A stretch of DNA of 39,430 bases from Colwellia marinimaniae (GTDB lineage Bacteria; Pseudomonadota; Gammaproteobacteria; Enterobacterales; Alteromonadaceae), in assembly GCF_002207865.1 (NCBI RefSeq), contig NZ_BDQM01000035.1, positions 1 to 39,430 on the forward strand, in the 5' to 3' direction. Position 1 is the stretch's first letter. Every line of letters begins with the position of its first letter. Made by a program: the position numbers and the translations under genes. The notes under the pieces are model-generated. The model was not told the origin of the DNA. It ran no database searches and saw only the letters and a list, made by a program, of their open reading frames with translations. Of the stretch, positions 31,193-39,381 are shown piece after piece.

Positions 31193-32698
31193 ATGGAATG
31201 GTTGTCTGTGTTGCCTCCTTTGGTGGCTATTATTATTGTTATTTGGAAAAAAGAAGTCATTCTTGCTTTACTGGCAGCCGTGTTTTCCGCTGAGTTATTA
31301 TTAGCATCACAACAGCATAGTAATATTATATTTTATGCTTTTATCGGTTTTATTGAACGTATTATTAGTGTCGTTAGCTCAGCCGGTAATGCCCGTATCT
31401 TGATTTTCAGTCTACTTATTGGCGCCTTACTGGCTTATATTCGCGACTCTGGTGGTGTTAGCGCCACCGTGGAAAAATTAGTCAATAAAGGCATTGCCAA
31501 GAGTAAAAGACAAGTAGGCGCTTTAACCATGTTTACTGGCATGGTGATTTTTATTGAATCTAACCTTAGTGTGCTTACTGCGGGTATTTTATCGCGTGAT
31601 TTATTCGATAAGTTTAAAATGAGCCGAGCGCGCTTAGCTTATATTATTGACAGTACCAGTGCACCCGTATGTATCTTAGTGCTACTTAACGGTTGGGGCG
31701 CCTATGTGCTGGCGTTATTGAATAACTATGATCTAGGTCAGTCTTCGGTCTCTATTTTATGGGGTTCAGTGGCTTTTAATTTCTATGCCATTATTACTTT
31801 GCTTTTGGTGGTTTATACGGTTGTTACCGATAAAGTACATGGCCCGATGAAAGAGATAGAGTTGGCCTTGAATGCGGATGAGCAAAGCAATAAATCGCCA
31901 GACGCGAGCGAGTTAGTAGCAGAGTCGGCAATGCTAGAGTCGACCAAGCAAGAGCAAGCTCACTATTCGACGGTTGCACCAGCGCTACCACAACAAAGTC
32001 TCTCCAAAGAAATGCTGCAAGAAAGTATAGTGCCAGCCACTAAAGCACGCTTTATGTTAGTACCACTGCTTAGCATGATCTTGGCGATGTTCTTTTTTAT
32101 GTATTGGAGTGGTGATGGTGATATCACCCAAGGCAACGGTAGTAAATCTGTGCTTTATGCTACTTGTTTTGCTTTGGCGGTGAGTTACTCTTTATTGCGT
32201 TTTTATAAACGCTTTCAACATCAAGAATTAATCGATATAGGTTTTAAAGGCATAGGGGAATTATTGCCTTTAGTGACGATAGTATTGATGTCTTTAACCC
32301 TTGGTGCAAGTTTAAAAGAACTAGGCACAGGATTCTTTATTGCCGGTATCGTTGGTGAGTACTTACCTTTAGTTTTAGTGGTGCCAATGTTGTTTTTAGC
32401 CGGTGCGGTTATTTCCTTTAGTACCGGCACCTCATGGGGCACTTTTGCTATATTAATTCCTATTGGTGTACCCTTAATTCAAGCGCTCGGTTTACCACCT
32501 TCATTGGTTATCGCTGCGATTTTAGGTGGTGGTATTTTTGGTGATCACTGCTCGCCTATTTCTGATACAACCTGTGTGTCGGCTATCGCTTCAGGCTGTG
32601 ATTTACTTGAGCATGTCAAAACCCAAATGCCTTATGCGCTTTTTGCTGGCACGTTAACGCTAGTGGCTTATATTATTGCCAGTATTATGATGATTTAG
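31193..32698 (+). CDS. NhaC-family Na+/H+ antiporter
   Basis: This 501-residue inner-membrane antiporter of the NhaC/ion-transporter superfamily has about eleven or twelve membrane segments. The conserved acidic and polar segments are FIESNLSVLTAG (in the first half), FSTGTSWGTFAILIP and FGDHCSPISDTTCVSAIASG (near the end). A long polar loop (about 220-290) rich in E, S and Q separates the halves. The ATG at 31193 has AAGG 6 bases before it; a TTG upstream at 31154 is unlikely. It would export Na+ in exchange for protons, fitting a marine host. Confidence 0.88.
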   Translation: MEWLSVLPPLVAIIIVIWKKEVILALLAAVFSAELLLASQQHSNIIFYAFIGFIERIISVVSSAGNARILIFSLLIGALLAYIRDSGGVSATVEKLVNKGIAKSKRQVGALTMFTGMVIFIESNLSVLTAGILSRDLFDKFKMSRARLAYIIDSTSAPVCILVLLNGWGAYVLALLNNYDLGQSSVSILWGSVAFNFYAIITLLLVVYTVVTDKVHGPMKEIELALNADEQSNKSPDASELVAESAMLESTKQEQAHYSTVAPALPQQSLSKEMLQESIVPATKARFMLVPLLSMILAMFFFMYWSGDGDITQGNGSKSVLYATCFALAVSYSLLRFYKRFQHQELIDIGFKGIGELLPLVTIVLMSLTLGASLKELGTGFFIAGIVGEYLPLVLVVPMLFLAGAVISFSTGTSWGTFAILIPIGVPLIQALGLPPSLVIAAILGGGIFGDHCSPISDTTCVSAIASGCDLLEHVKTQMPYALFAGTLTLVAYIIASIMMI

Positions 32699-32741
32699 CT
32701 GAACGTTACCGCTGAACTTTTGGCCATGACCCTTTAGCGAT

Positions 32742-32777
32742 TAAATGCAGTCAAGGCATAGTCATTGACTGCATTTA
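32742..32777 (+). terminator. Hairpin after the antiporter gene
   Basis: A perfect 13-bp stem (TAAATGCAGTCAA / TTGACTGCATTTA) with a 10-nt loop lies 43 bp past the stop. The T-run is short, so termination may be inefficient or the hairpin may protect the transcript end. Confidence 0.6.
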
Positions 32778-32908
32778 AACAGAAAAATGACGCTACTTAT
32801 CGAGTATGAGTGGTAAAATCGAGCACTTTAATGCAGATTACTGAGCAATGATTAACCATCAAAGCTAGCTGTTAGCTATTCACTGGCAGAGCTTACTGAG
32901 GACTAATA

Positions 32909-33958
32909 ATGAAAAAAATGTTACCGCTATTTACGTGTTTACTTTTGCCTGCTTTTGCTAATAGCACGTTAGCGCAAGAGGCACCTTTTGCCATTGCCAT
33001 TCACGGTGGTGCCGGCACTATTGAAAAAGACCGTTTCAGCCCTGAAAAAGAAGCCGCCTATCGAGCAAAGCTGCAAGAATCGGTTGAGGTAGGTTATGCC
33101 ATTCTTGAACAGGGCGGAACTAGCCTAGATGCGTTAACCGCCGCAATAAATATTCTAGAAAACTCGCCTTTTTTCAATGCTGGCAAAGGCGCGGTTTATA
33201 CCCATGATGAAAGTCATGAAATGGATGCGTCAATTATGTATGGGGAAAATCGTCAAGCAGGTGCTGTCGCGGGCGTTAAACATATTGAAAACCCGATAAA
33301 CCTAGCACGTTTGGTGATGGAAAAATCTGTGCATGTCATGCTTAGCGGTGATGGCGCCGAAGAGTTTGCCAAAACTCAAGGCGTAAACTTAGTCGCTAAC
33401 AAACTGTTTGATACTGAGCATAGATACAAATCTCTACAGCGCGCGAAAGCAAAAATGAAAAAGGCTGAAGAGGCTAATCGCGGCCAAAAAGGAAACAAAG
33501 ATTACCAAGCGGCGCACTTTGCCCTAGATACCGAATATAAAGTGGGTACCGTTGGCGCGGTTGCGCTTGATAAGTATGGCAATATTGCTGCCGGTACTTC
33601 TACGGGTGGCATGACCAATAAACGTTATGGCCGCATTGGTGATTCACCCGTGATTGGTGCCGGTACGTTTGCCGATAATGCTTCATGTGCCGTTTCAGCC
33701 ACGGGTCACGGTGAATACTTTATCCGTTATAACGTTGCCGCTGATATTTGCGCCAGAGTGAAATATCAAGGCAAGAGTATTGAGCAAGCGGGTAAAGAAG
33801 TTATCCATGATGTGCTTTTTCCTATTGGCGGTACGGGTGGGGTGATCATCATAGATACCCAAGGCAATATAAGCTTGCCATTTAATACTAAAGGTATGTA
33901 TCGCGCCTCTAAATCAAATACCACTGCGACTTATGTCGGTATTTTTAAAGAGGATTGA
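32909..33958 (+). CDS. Isoaspartyl peptidase / L-asparaginase (type III, Ntn hydrolase)
   Basis: It cleaves isoaspartyl dipeptides and asparagine. The precursor self-cleaves before Thr214 in VGTVGAVALD, which then becomes the nucleophile. The N-terminal motif AIHGGAGTI (30-38) and the downstream GGMTNKRYGRIGDSPVIGAG match the family. A signal peptide (cleavage after about residue 22, TLAQ) predicts periplasmic location, whereas E. coli IaaA is cytoplasmic. The KMKKAEEANRGQKGN linker before Thr214 is the region usually lost on maturation. Monocistronic. Confidence 0.92.
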   Translation: MKKMLPLFTCLLLPAFANSTLAQEAPFAIAIHGGAGTIEKDRFSPEKEAAYRAKLQESVEVGYAILEQGGTSLDALTAAINILENSPFFNAGKGAVYTHDESHEMDASIMYGENRQAGAVAGVKHIENPINLARLVMEKSVHVMLSGDGAEEFAKTQGVNLVANKLFDTEHRYKSLQRAKAKMKKAEEANRGQKGNKDYQAAHFALDTEYKVGTVGAVALDKYGNIAAGTSTGGMTNKRYGRIGDSPVIGAGTFADNASCAVSATGHGEYFIRYNVAADICARVKYQGKSIEQAGKEVIHDVLFPIGGTGGVIIIDTQGNISLPFNTKGMYRASKSNTTATYVGIFKED

Positions 33959-33992
33959 TCGACCAAAAAGGTCTTAGTGAGCCTAGCCAACA

Positions 33993-34010
33993 AGTGAGAC
34001 GCTCACTTTT
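33993..34010 (+). terminator. Terminator after the isoaspartyl peptidase gene
   Basis: The stem AGTGAG / CTCACT with a 3-nt loop ACG is followed by TTTT. It is 35 bp past the stop. Confidence 0.6.
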
Positions 34011-34149
34011 CCATGACCTAGCCAAAATGAGCGCGAGCCATGGAATGTACTGACATATTTACGGTAAGTTATTGGCTAGATAGTGTTTTTGTTATTATCG
34101 CCCTGATCTTTCAATTATAATTCTAGGCTGTTTCTTTGATCCGCATCAA

Positions 34150-34191
34150 GTTTTACTGTCTATCATTATAGTTTTACTGTCTATCATTATA
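34150..34191 (+). repeat. Perfect 21-bp tandem duplication
   Basis: A 21-bp unit beginning GTTTTACTGTCTATC is present twice without a gap. It lies upstream of the small ORF at 34254, in a promoter-like zone, and may change the promoter or be a slippage-prone site. Confidence 0.9.
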
Positions 34192-34253
34192 AATATCGGC
34201 TAAAATTAGCGCCTTATTTTTAGTTGATTAATTGCTGTACAGGATACTAGACC

Positions 34254-34379
34254 ATGTCAGACCACAAAGAAGATTTTAAAGATACTACCTCTGCCATTAA
34301 TATAATAATGGTTATTGTGGTAATGGTGGCCATGCCTTTACTACCTATGCTTATGGGTTGGTTTACTATGTTACGTTAA
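34254..34379 (+). CDS. Predicted 41-residue single-span membrane peptide
   Basis: The frame MSDHKEDFKDTTSAINIIM... has a charged N-terminus (1-12) and one hydrophobic methionine-rich segment (about 15-39), ending MLR. AGGA lies 9 bases before the ATG. Small single-span proteins of this kind are often missed in annotation. The hydrophobic stretch and ribosome site support it, but no family is recognised. The rest of the gap 33959-34575 holds the tandem repeat, a terminator and the CCGCATGCGG dyad with T-run near 34466-34482. Confidence 0.55.
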   Translation: MSDHKEDFKDTTSAINIIMVIVVMVAMPLLPMLMGWFTMLR

Positions 34380-34575
34380 ATAATAATCAGCTTTGCTGGA
34401 GGGGCGCATTAGCTCCTCACAGTAATGATTATTAGGGTTCTGCTGATTATTCTATAACGCTAGCCCGCATGCGGATTTTTTATTTCTTCATTCATCGCTA
34501 ATTTCAAAGTCATGACACATTTTTTTGCTAAAGTGTCGGTAAATTTTATTGTCTTTCCATTTTAAGGGTTATTAA

Positions 34576-35193
34576 ATGCCTGATTTAGCTGTGCTTGCGA
34601 TATTTATTCCCACATTCTTTTTTGTCTCAATAACGCCGGGTATGTGCATGACGCTGGCTATGACGTTAGGCATGAGTATCGGTGTTCGTCGCACAATGTG
34701 GATGATGATTGGTGAACTTCTTGGTGTCGCTATTGTTGCGATAGCTGCCGTGCTTGGTGTTGCCAGTATTATGCTCAACTACCCTAGTGTCTTTGAGGTG
34801 TTGAAGTGGCTAGGTGGTGCTTATTTGGCTTATATCGGCATTAATATGTGGCGCTCAACCGCTAAAATGTCAGTCGGAGGCGGTGAACTAAACGATGTCA
34901 GTCGCTATGCTTTATTTTCTCAAGGCTTAGTTACCGCTATTGCTAATCCTAAGGGCTGGGCTTTTATGATATCTCTGCTGCCGCCTTTCATTAGTGTTGA
35001 GCGCGATGTAGCACCACAATTAATGCTCTTGCTAGGTGTTATCATGGTAACAGAGTTTACCAGCATGATGGCTTACGCTACGGGTGGTAAAAGCTTACGT
35101 ATATTCTTAAGTCGTGGTGATAACATTAAATGGCTGAATCGTATTGCCGGTAGCTTAATGGTAACGGTTGGCCTTTGGCTTGCTCTTAGCTAG
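34576..35193 (+). CDS. LysE/RhtB-family amino-acid exporter
   Basis: This 205-residue inner-membrane protein has about six hydrophobic segments. It carries the LysE signature near the start (FVSITPGMCMTLAMTLGMSIG, here split as FVSITPGMC and LAMTLGMSIG) and the central KWLGGAYLAYIGINMWRS typical of RhtB/LysE. NPKGWAFMISLLPPFI is the second conserved motif. Substrate (lysine, threonine, homoserine or others) cannot be assigned. It is monocistronic, ahead of oxyR in the same direction by 87 bp. Confidence 0.9.
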   Translation: MPDLAVLAIFIPTFFFVSITPGMCMTLAMTLGMSIGVRRTMWMMIGELLGVAIVAIAAVLGVASIMLNYPSVFEVLKWLGGAYLAYIGINMWRSTAKMSVGGGELNDVSRYALFSQGLVTAIANPKGWAFMISLLPPFISVERDVAPQLMLLLGVIMVTEFTSMMAYATGGKSLRIFLSRGDNIKWLNRIAGSLMVTVGLWLALS

Positions 35194-35280
35194 CTTTTAC
35201 TCAGCGAACTCGCTTTCATTACCTGAACCTATTACCATAGCCTATTACTTTGATTTCTTATTAATTGATAGGTTGTAGCT

Positions 35281-36180
35281 ATGATTAAGTTGCGCGATTT
35301 AGAATATTTAACGGCCATAGATAAACACAAACACTTTGGTAAAGCGGCACTAGCTTGTTTTGTTAGTCAGCCGACCTTAAGTGGTCAGTTAATGAAGCTA
35401 GAGCAACAATTAGGTTTGCAACTGGTCGAGCGTCATCGTCGCAATGTTATGTTAACCCCAGCAGGGGAGCAGTTAGTGCAAGAAGCACGGAAAGTGCTAC
35501 AAGCCGCAGGACAATTTGAGTCTTGTGCGAAAGCTTTACTTGACCCTTTTGCTGGGGATTTGCATCTAGGTTTGATCCCGACATTAGCACCGTATTTATT
35601 GCCTCATATTATGGCCGACCTAAACACTAGCTTACCTAACATCAATTTTTTCTTACATGAAAATCAAACCAAGGTGTTATTGCAGCAATTGGATGAGGGT
35701 AAATTAGATGTGCTAATTTTGCCTTATCTTGCCGAAATGGAAAAGTTTGAATCATACCAATTGTTTGATGAACCACTGATGCTGGCAACACCAAAAAACC
35801 ATCGACTGGCCACTAAAAAATCGCTATCACTGACCGACTTACAAGGTGAAAAAATACTCACCTTAGCCGATGGCCATTGTCTTAAAGATCAAGCCATGGG
35901 CTATTGTTTTGCTGCCGGCGCTAAAGAGGATAATAGCTTTCAAGCGACCAGTTTAGAGACATTACGCCATATGGTGGCCAGTGGCATGGGCATTACTTTA
36001 TTGCCCGCGCTGGCTACGCAAGGCAATGTCGCCAGTGACACTATTCATTATGGGGCATTTCAAGCACCTGTACCGGTACGTGGTATCTCTTTGGTCATTA
36101 GGCCAAACTATTCGCGCATGCAGTGTGTTAGAGCCATTGTCGCCAGCGTTAGAAAGTCGCTTAGCGATATCATCAGCTAA
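35281..36180 (+). CDS. oxyR: Hydrogen peroxide-sensing transcription regulator OxyR
   Basis: This LysR-type activator (299 residues) senses H2O2 through disulfide formation. The N-terminal winged HTH is AALACFVSQPTLSGQLMKLE (about 22-41). The regulatory domain holds C200 and C209 in LADGHCLKDQAMGYCF, the exact E. coli C199/C208 pair, and the flanking SLETLRHMVASGMGITLLP matches too. It is expected to activate catalase, peroxiredoxin and iron-control genes elsewhere. No divergent katB or ahpC lies next to it, so its local regulon is not visible. Confidence 0.96.
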   Translation: MIKLRDLEYLTAIDKHKHFGKAALACFVSQPTLSGQLMKLEQQLGLQLVERHRRNVMLTPAGEQLVQEARKVLQAAGQFESCAKALLDPFAGDLHLGLIPTLAPYLLPHIMADLNTSLPNINFFLHENQTKVLLQQLDEGKLDVLILPYLAEMEKFESYQLFDEPLMLATPKNHRLATKKSLSLTDLQGEKILTLADGHCLKDQAMGYCFAAGAKEDNSFQATSLETLRHMVASGMGITLLPALATQGNVASDTIHYGAFQAPVPVRGISLVIRPNYSRMQCVRAIVASVRKSLSDIIS

Positions 36181-36521
36181 CAGCACCTTTTACTGACTAA
36201 AGCTAAACGCTCCCTGGATTTTTTGGAACAAATTTCGGAGGGGCTCATTTCTAGCGGCTGTTTTTAAAAGGCTACCGTTAAGTTCACTTTGGTGCGCATT
36301 GAAGACATAAAGACTTACTGAATGTTAAGGTCAACTTTCCGTTCATATAGCCGACATAAATTTCTATTTCTATGGCGGGAAGGGGCACTTAGTGCCTTAG
36401 AAAATATGAATAATTTCACCCTAAATTGGTGGCTAAAATCACTTAGCTACAACACTGTCAACGGGGGGCTAAATACCGAGGTAAATAGACTTATTACTCG
36501 CAATCATTATTTATAAGAAGC
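36181..36521. other. Gene-poor gap after oxyR
   Basis: No convincing gene is seen. A 64-codon frame (36322-36516) lacks a ribosome site and any recognisable family. A small perfect dyad, GGCACT-T-AGTGCC, is at 36384-36396. Confidence 0.5.
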
Positions 36522-36556
36522 CATAAAAAACGAATCATATAGATTCGTTTTTTATG
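36522..36556. terminator. Strong bidirectional terminator before doxX
   Basis: A perfect 15-bp stem (CATAAAAAACGAATC / GATTCGTTTTTTATG) with a 5-nt loop. It lies 56 bp past the minus-strand doxX stop and can also stop plus-strand transcription from the oxyR side. Confidence 0.93.
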
Positions 36557-36612
36557 TATCGTTAACTATTAAGCAACTACATTGCTCATAAACTTTATGA
36601 AAATTAAAAACA

Positions 36613-37002
36613 TTACTTTTCTTTTTGTAAAAATGCCGGCAGGGAATGACCAGAAAGTACCAATAATCCCGCAAAAATGCCTAAGTTCTTAATGAAATTT
36701 TGCATTTCATGTGCGCCATCTAGACCCGAAAAATTCCAAAAATCATGCAACGAAATATTAATGACTAACACCAAGCCTGCTAATAACAATGCGACGATTC
36801 CGGTAAATCGATTTGCAATAAGCATCAAAGCAGCGACTATTTGGAAAATACCCGCCAATGCTAATAACACCGGGACAAATGGCATATTGTGTTTTTCCAT
36901 TAGCTGTATATGCATATCCCAAGATACAAATTTCATGATACCGGGAACCAGAAAATATAATGCGAGTAAAACACGTCCAACCGTTAATAACAGAGTGTTC
37001 AT
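36613..37002 (-). CDS. DoxX family membrane protein
   Basis: This 129-residue protein has four membrane segments (about 3-22, 44-64, 70-88, 104-122). The N-terminal RVLLALYFLVPGIMKFVSWD is the family opening. In mycobacteria and some pathogens DoxX proteins link to redox and organic-peroxide resistance, and here it sits 50 bp downstream of ohr in the same direction, so it is likely part of the same stress unit. The reaction is unknown. Confidence 0.85.
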   Translation of the reverse strand: MNTLLLTVGRVLLALYFLVPGIMKFVSWDMHIQLMEKHNMPFVPVLLALAGIFQIVAALMLIANRFTGIVALLLAGLVLVINISLHDFWNFSGLDGAHEMQNFIKNLGIFAGLLVLSGHSLPAFLQKEK

Positions 37003-37052
37003 TTTATCAATCCTTGTTTGTTACTGTCTAATGACTATCTAAATAAAGCGAA

Positions 37053-37475
37053 TTATAATGCAATGCCATTGACGGTCAGTTTCACCTCTATATTACCATT
37101 AACGGCATTTGAGTATGGGCAGACTTGATGTGCAGTTTTAACCAATGCGATTGCTTGCTCATCATCCAGTTCTAACGTTACCGCTAATGAAACGCTTAAT
37201 ACAAAACCACCCGCTTCATTAGGACCAATACCCACTTCTGCAGAGACAGGTGCTGTCGCTAATTTTAATTTTTGCCCTCCCGCTACATGTAAAATGGCAT
37301 TTGAAAAACAAGCAGCGTAACCAGCTGCAAATAACTGTTCAGGGTTTGTTGCTGCGCCCGTTCCCCCCATCTCTTTTGGGTAACTTAGTGCAAGGTCGAG
37401 CATATTATCATCTGTGCTTACTCGTCCGTTACGTCCGGCAGAAGCAGTTGCTGTTGTTGTATATAGCGTTGTCAT
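37053..37475 (-). CDS. ohr: Organic hydroperoxide resistance protein Ohr
   Basis: This thiol peroxidase of the Ohr/OsmC fold reduces organic and fatty-acid hydroperoxides using lipoyl proteins. From the ATG at 37475 it has 140 residues, with peroxidatic C56 in AAGYAACFSNA and resolving C119 in VCPYSNA. R18 and E46 are available to activate the thiol. The ATG has AAGGAA 9 bases upstream; the open frame to 37550 has no such site. It is divergent from a broken ohrR, with operators between, and followed by doxX. Confidence 0.95.
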   Translation of the reverse strand: MTTLYTTTATASAGRNGRVSTDDNMLDLALSYPKEMGGTGAATNPEQLFAAGYAACFSNAILHVAGGQKLKLATAPVSAEVGIGPNEAGGFVLSVSLAVTLELDDEQAIALVKTAHQVCPYSNAVNGNIEVKLTVNGIAL

Positions 37476-37550
37476 AATGATTTCCTTTTGAACATGTTTA
37501 ATTAGTAGGTATTTACTATAATTGCTGCAACTAGTTTGCGAGCAATTCAT

Positions 37551-37575
37551 TTGCGTACAATTTACTTGTGCACAA
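37551..37575. promoter_or_regulatory. OhrR-like operator pair near ohr
   Basis: TTGTGCACAA at 37566-37575 is a perfect 10-bp dyad. A degenerate cousin, TTGCGTACAA, stands just before it at 37551-37560. Both lie about 75-100 bp upstream of the ohr ATG, in the divergent ohr-ohrR gap, as expected for sites of a MarR-type peroxide sensor. Confidence 0.65.
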
Positions 37576-37621
37576 TTTAATTTCGGTGATTATAGCTCGA
37601 TTCAAAAGAAAAATACAAGTA

Positions 37622-37635
37622 GATTGTGCACAATC
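37622..37635. promoter_or_regulatory. OhrR-like operator near the ohrR remnant
   Basis: GATTGTGCACAATC is a perfect 14-bp dyad with the same core as the site at 37566. It lies 20 bp before the ATG of the broken ohrR, as an autoregulatory site would. Confidence 0.7.
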
Positions 37636-37655
37636 TTTTTAGTCAGAGGTATAAT

Positions 37656-37956
37656 ATGAGCTTATCAACAACAGCATGCGGTCAAAGTGAAGGCTCTCGG
37701 CCATGACTTACATCTCGACTCAGGTACATTAACCCCTTTACTAAAACGTTTAGAGGCAAAAGGCTTTATAACGCGCGAACGTAGTGATGAAGATGAGCGT
37801 GTTAGATTGGTATTTTTAACCACTCAAGGCCAGCAGTTAAAAAGTCAGGCTGAATCAGTACCAGAAGCGATTTTCTGTAAAAGCCAACTTCAAATGGCTG
37901 AATTACAGCAACTCAAAGCAAGCTGTGAAAAGCTATTAGCCAACTTACAAAAATAA
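37656..37956 (+). pseudogene. ohrR: Truncated and frameshifted OhrR (MarR family) gene
   Basis: OhrR represses ohr until organic peroxide oxidises an N-terminal cysteine. Here an ATG at 37656 begins MSLSTTACGQ and stops after 16 codons. The typical C-terminal half continues in another frame from 37687 (VKALGHDLHLDSG, TLTPLLKRLEAKGFITRERS, DEDERVRLVFLTTQG). The part that should hold the sensing cysteine and first helices (about 45 residues) is missing, and the deletion joint is near 37670-37690. A GTG start at 37687 would give 89 residues without the HTH N-part, unlikely to bind DNA. Operators remain intact. Confidence 0.8.
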
Positions 37957-38028
37957 GAACCATAGCGCTAGGTCTTTAATCTTCAATTTTCACAAAGCGA
38001 ACATTGATTTTAGAAGGCGCTTTGGGGG

Positions 38029-38042
38029 CTATAGCGCTATAG
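38029..38042. repeat. Perfect 14-bp palindrome in the gap before higBA
   Basis: CTATAGCGCTATAG is a perfect dyad in the 37957-38180 gap. TAGCGCTA also occurs at 37963-37970. It may be part of an intergenic repeat; no gene is visible here. Confidence 0.5.
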
Positions 38043-38158
38043 AGTATATATCTTAATGTCAGCTATCCCTGAAGGTAGTTGACATAAAAATGGAGTTGTT
38101 CGCTCTGATAATTAGGTCAGCTTTTGTGGTAAAATCTGACTATTCCAAAGTGTATTCA

Positions 38159-38177
38159 GGGGTTTTGTGCCCATCCC
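38159..38177. repeat. Left 19-bp inverted repeat bounding higBA
   Basis: GGGGTTTTGTGCCCATCCC, the exact reverse complement of 39117-39135. It lies 3 bp past the higA stop. Confidence 0.9.
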
Positions 38178-38180
38178 TAC

Positions 38181-38597
38181 TTAAAAGAATAGAGCAGGGC
38201 TGATTTCGAATCGGGCTGATAATTTTTCAATGTGTTCTACTGTTAATTTCCGTTTCTCATTGAAAATCATAGAGACTGTGCTCTTTCCACCAATTTCTTG
38301 AGCAAAGGACGTTGTATTTAATCCGTGTTGAACCATCAACAAACGTAACATTGAAGAGCCATTATTTAGATTTTCTATGCGTTGATTAAACGCTGCTAAT
38401 TCAGAAGCATTATTTTCATAATCTTCAATTTTAGCCCATAGAACATCAATCAATAATAAGTTGTTATCATAATCATCTGTTAATTCATTCATCAATTCTA
38501 ATGCAGCTTCGTTTTCTTGTGCTGAATTAATGCCAGTAATAAAGGGCATTTCATTTTGAAGCTGTTGAGCAAGATCTGTTATATGTTGAATATTCAT
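38181..38597 (-). CDS. higA: HigA-type HTH antitoxin
   Basis: The 138-residue protein has an N-terminal helical extension (1-75) and an XRE-type HTH near 84-120 (MVQHGLNTTSFAQEIG, then KSTVSMIFNEKRKLT). It should bind and neutralise HigB and repress the operon. The ATG shares one base with the higB stop (TAATG), with AAAGGAA upstream. The toxin-first order is the higBA hallmark. The stop lies 3 bp from the left inverted repeat. Confidence 0.88.
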   Translation of the reverse strand: MNIQHITDLAQQLQNEMPFITGINSAQENEAALELMNELTDDYDNNLLLIDVLWAKIEDYENNASELAAFNQRIENLNNGSSMLRLLMVQHGLNTTSFAQEIGGKSTVSMIFNEKRKLTVEHIEKLSARFEISPALFF

Positions 38598-38908
38598 TAC
38601 AGTTCCTTTTTTCTATAGCGTGTAGTTAATTTATCGTATTCTGCGTGGCTAACAATATGTCTTACGTACACACGGTTATGACGAAACTCAATAAATGCAA
38701 TTAACCTCAAGTTATTACCGCCAATATCGATCATCCACCATTTATCTTTATATTTAAAATTATCTAAAGAAGGTGTTACTTTTTTTAATTCACTTGGTTC
38801 TTTGAATTTACCGCTATTAAGTAGTCTGTATAAATCCTCAATAGCATCTGCATCATTGGAAAATTTTTTCATAGCATCACTGAAAATTTTTCTAGCTATT
38901 ACGTGCAT
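38597..38908 (-). CDS. higB: HigB-family mRNA interferase toxin
   Basis: HigB toxins of the RelE/ParE superfamily cut ribosome-bound mRNA. From the ATG at 38908 the protein has 103 residues beginning MHVIARKIFSDA. The motif WWMIDIGGNNLRLIAFIEF, then HNRVYVRHIVSHAEYDKL, is characteristic of the HigB (PF09907-type) fold. TTTGAG stands 5-6 bases before this ATG; a TTG at 38929 would add seven residues but overlaps an operator-like repeat. Toxin and antitoxin overlap by one base. Confidence 0.88.
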   Translation of the reverse strand: MHVIARKIFSDAMKKFSNDADAIEDLYRLLNSGKFKEPSELKKVTPSLDNFKYKDKWWMIDIGGNNLRLIAFIEFRHNRVYVRHIVSHAEYDKLTTRYRKKEL

Positions 38909-38927
38909 ATAAATCTCAAAGGTTTTC

Positions 38928-38977
38928 AATATGTGAACATTATAACAGGACTTTTCGAGGTTCGCAATATGTGAACT
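38928..38977 (-). promoter_or_regulatory. higBA promoter with two operator-like repeats
   Basis: On the minus strand TTGCGA (38963-38968), a 17-bp spacer and TATAAT (38940-38945) form a near-consensus sigma-70 promoter. The 12-mer CAATATGTGAAC (plus strand) occurs twice, at 38928-38939 and 38966-38977. The copies cover the transcription start side and the -35, as expected for HigA autorepression. Confidence 0.75.
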
Positions 38978-39116
38978 ATCTTTGATGTGATTTGTGCTAA
39001 TGATTAAAGCAATATAGCTTAAGCCAATACTAGGCAGTATCGGACATATTATATAAAACGGGACGTTAAACTAAATATCATATTGTACAAAAAACAGCCT
39101 TAAGGTTAATTTCGAG

Positions 39117-39135
39117 GGGATGGGCACAAAACCCC
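39117..39135. repeat. Right 19-bp inverted repeat bounding higBA
   Basis: GGGATGGGCACAAAACCCC, the exact reverse complement of 38159-38177. The two copies delimit a 977-bp unit holding only higBA and its promoter. The 39136-39381 gap beyond it has no gene. Confidence 0.9.
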
Positions 39136-39381
39136 ATTCAGTGCGCCTTTTCGTCCGCTAGTAACCCGCCTTATTTGTATTACCTTTTCTAATGTCGTTT
39201 CCTACATGATCTATTTAGGGAGAAACCCAATCGAATAAACAAAACTAATGAATGAAATAGGTAAGCTGATCCTTAAGCGGTCTAGAATTTGGCAAATATA
39301 ACAGACACCCACTCAAATGGAAATAATGAGTGACTCTACTATGCTTAAATAACAATCAATAAATTTCCATTGAGAGTTATT

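Noticed and set aside
36322..36516. 64-codon open frame after oxyR
   Set aside because: No ribosome site, no recognisable family, odd composition rich in W, N and R; judged a chance frame.
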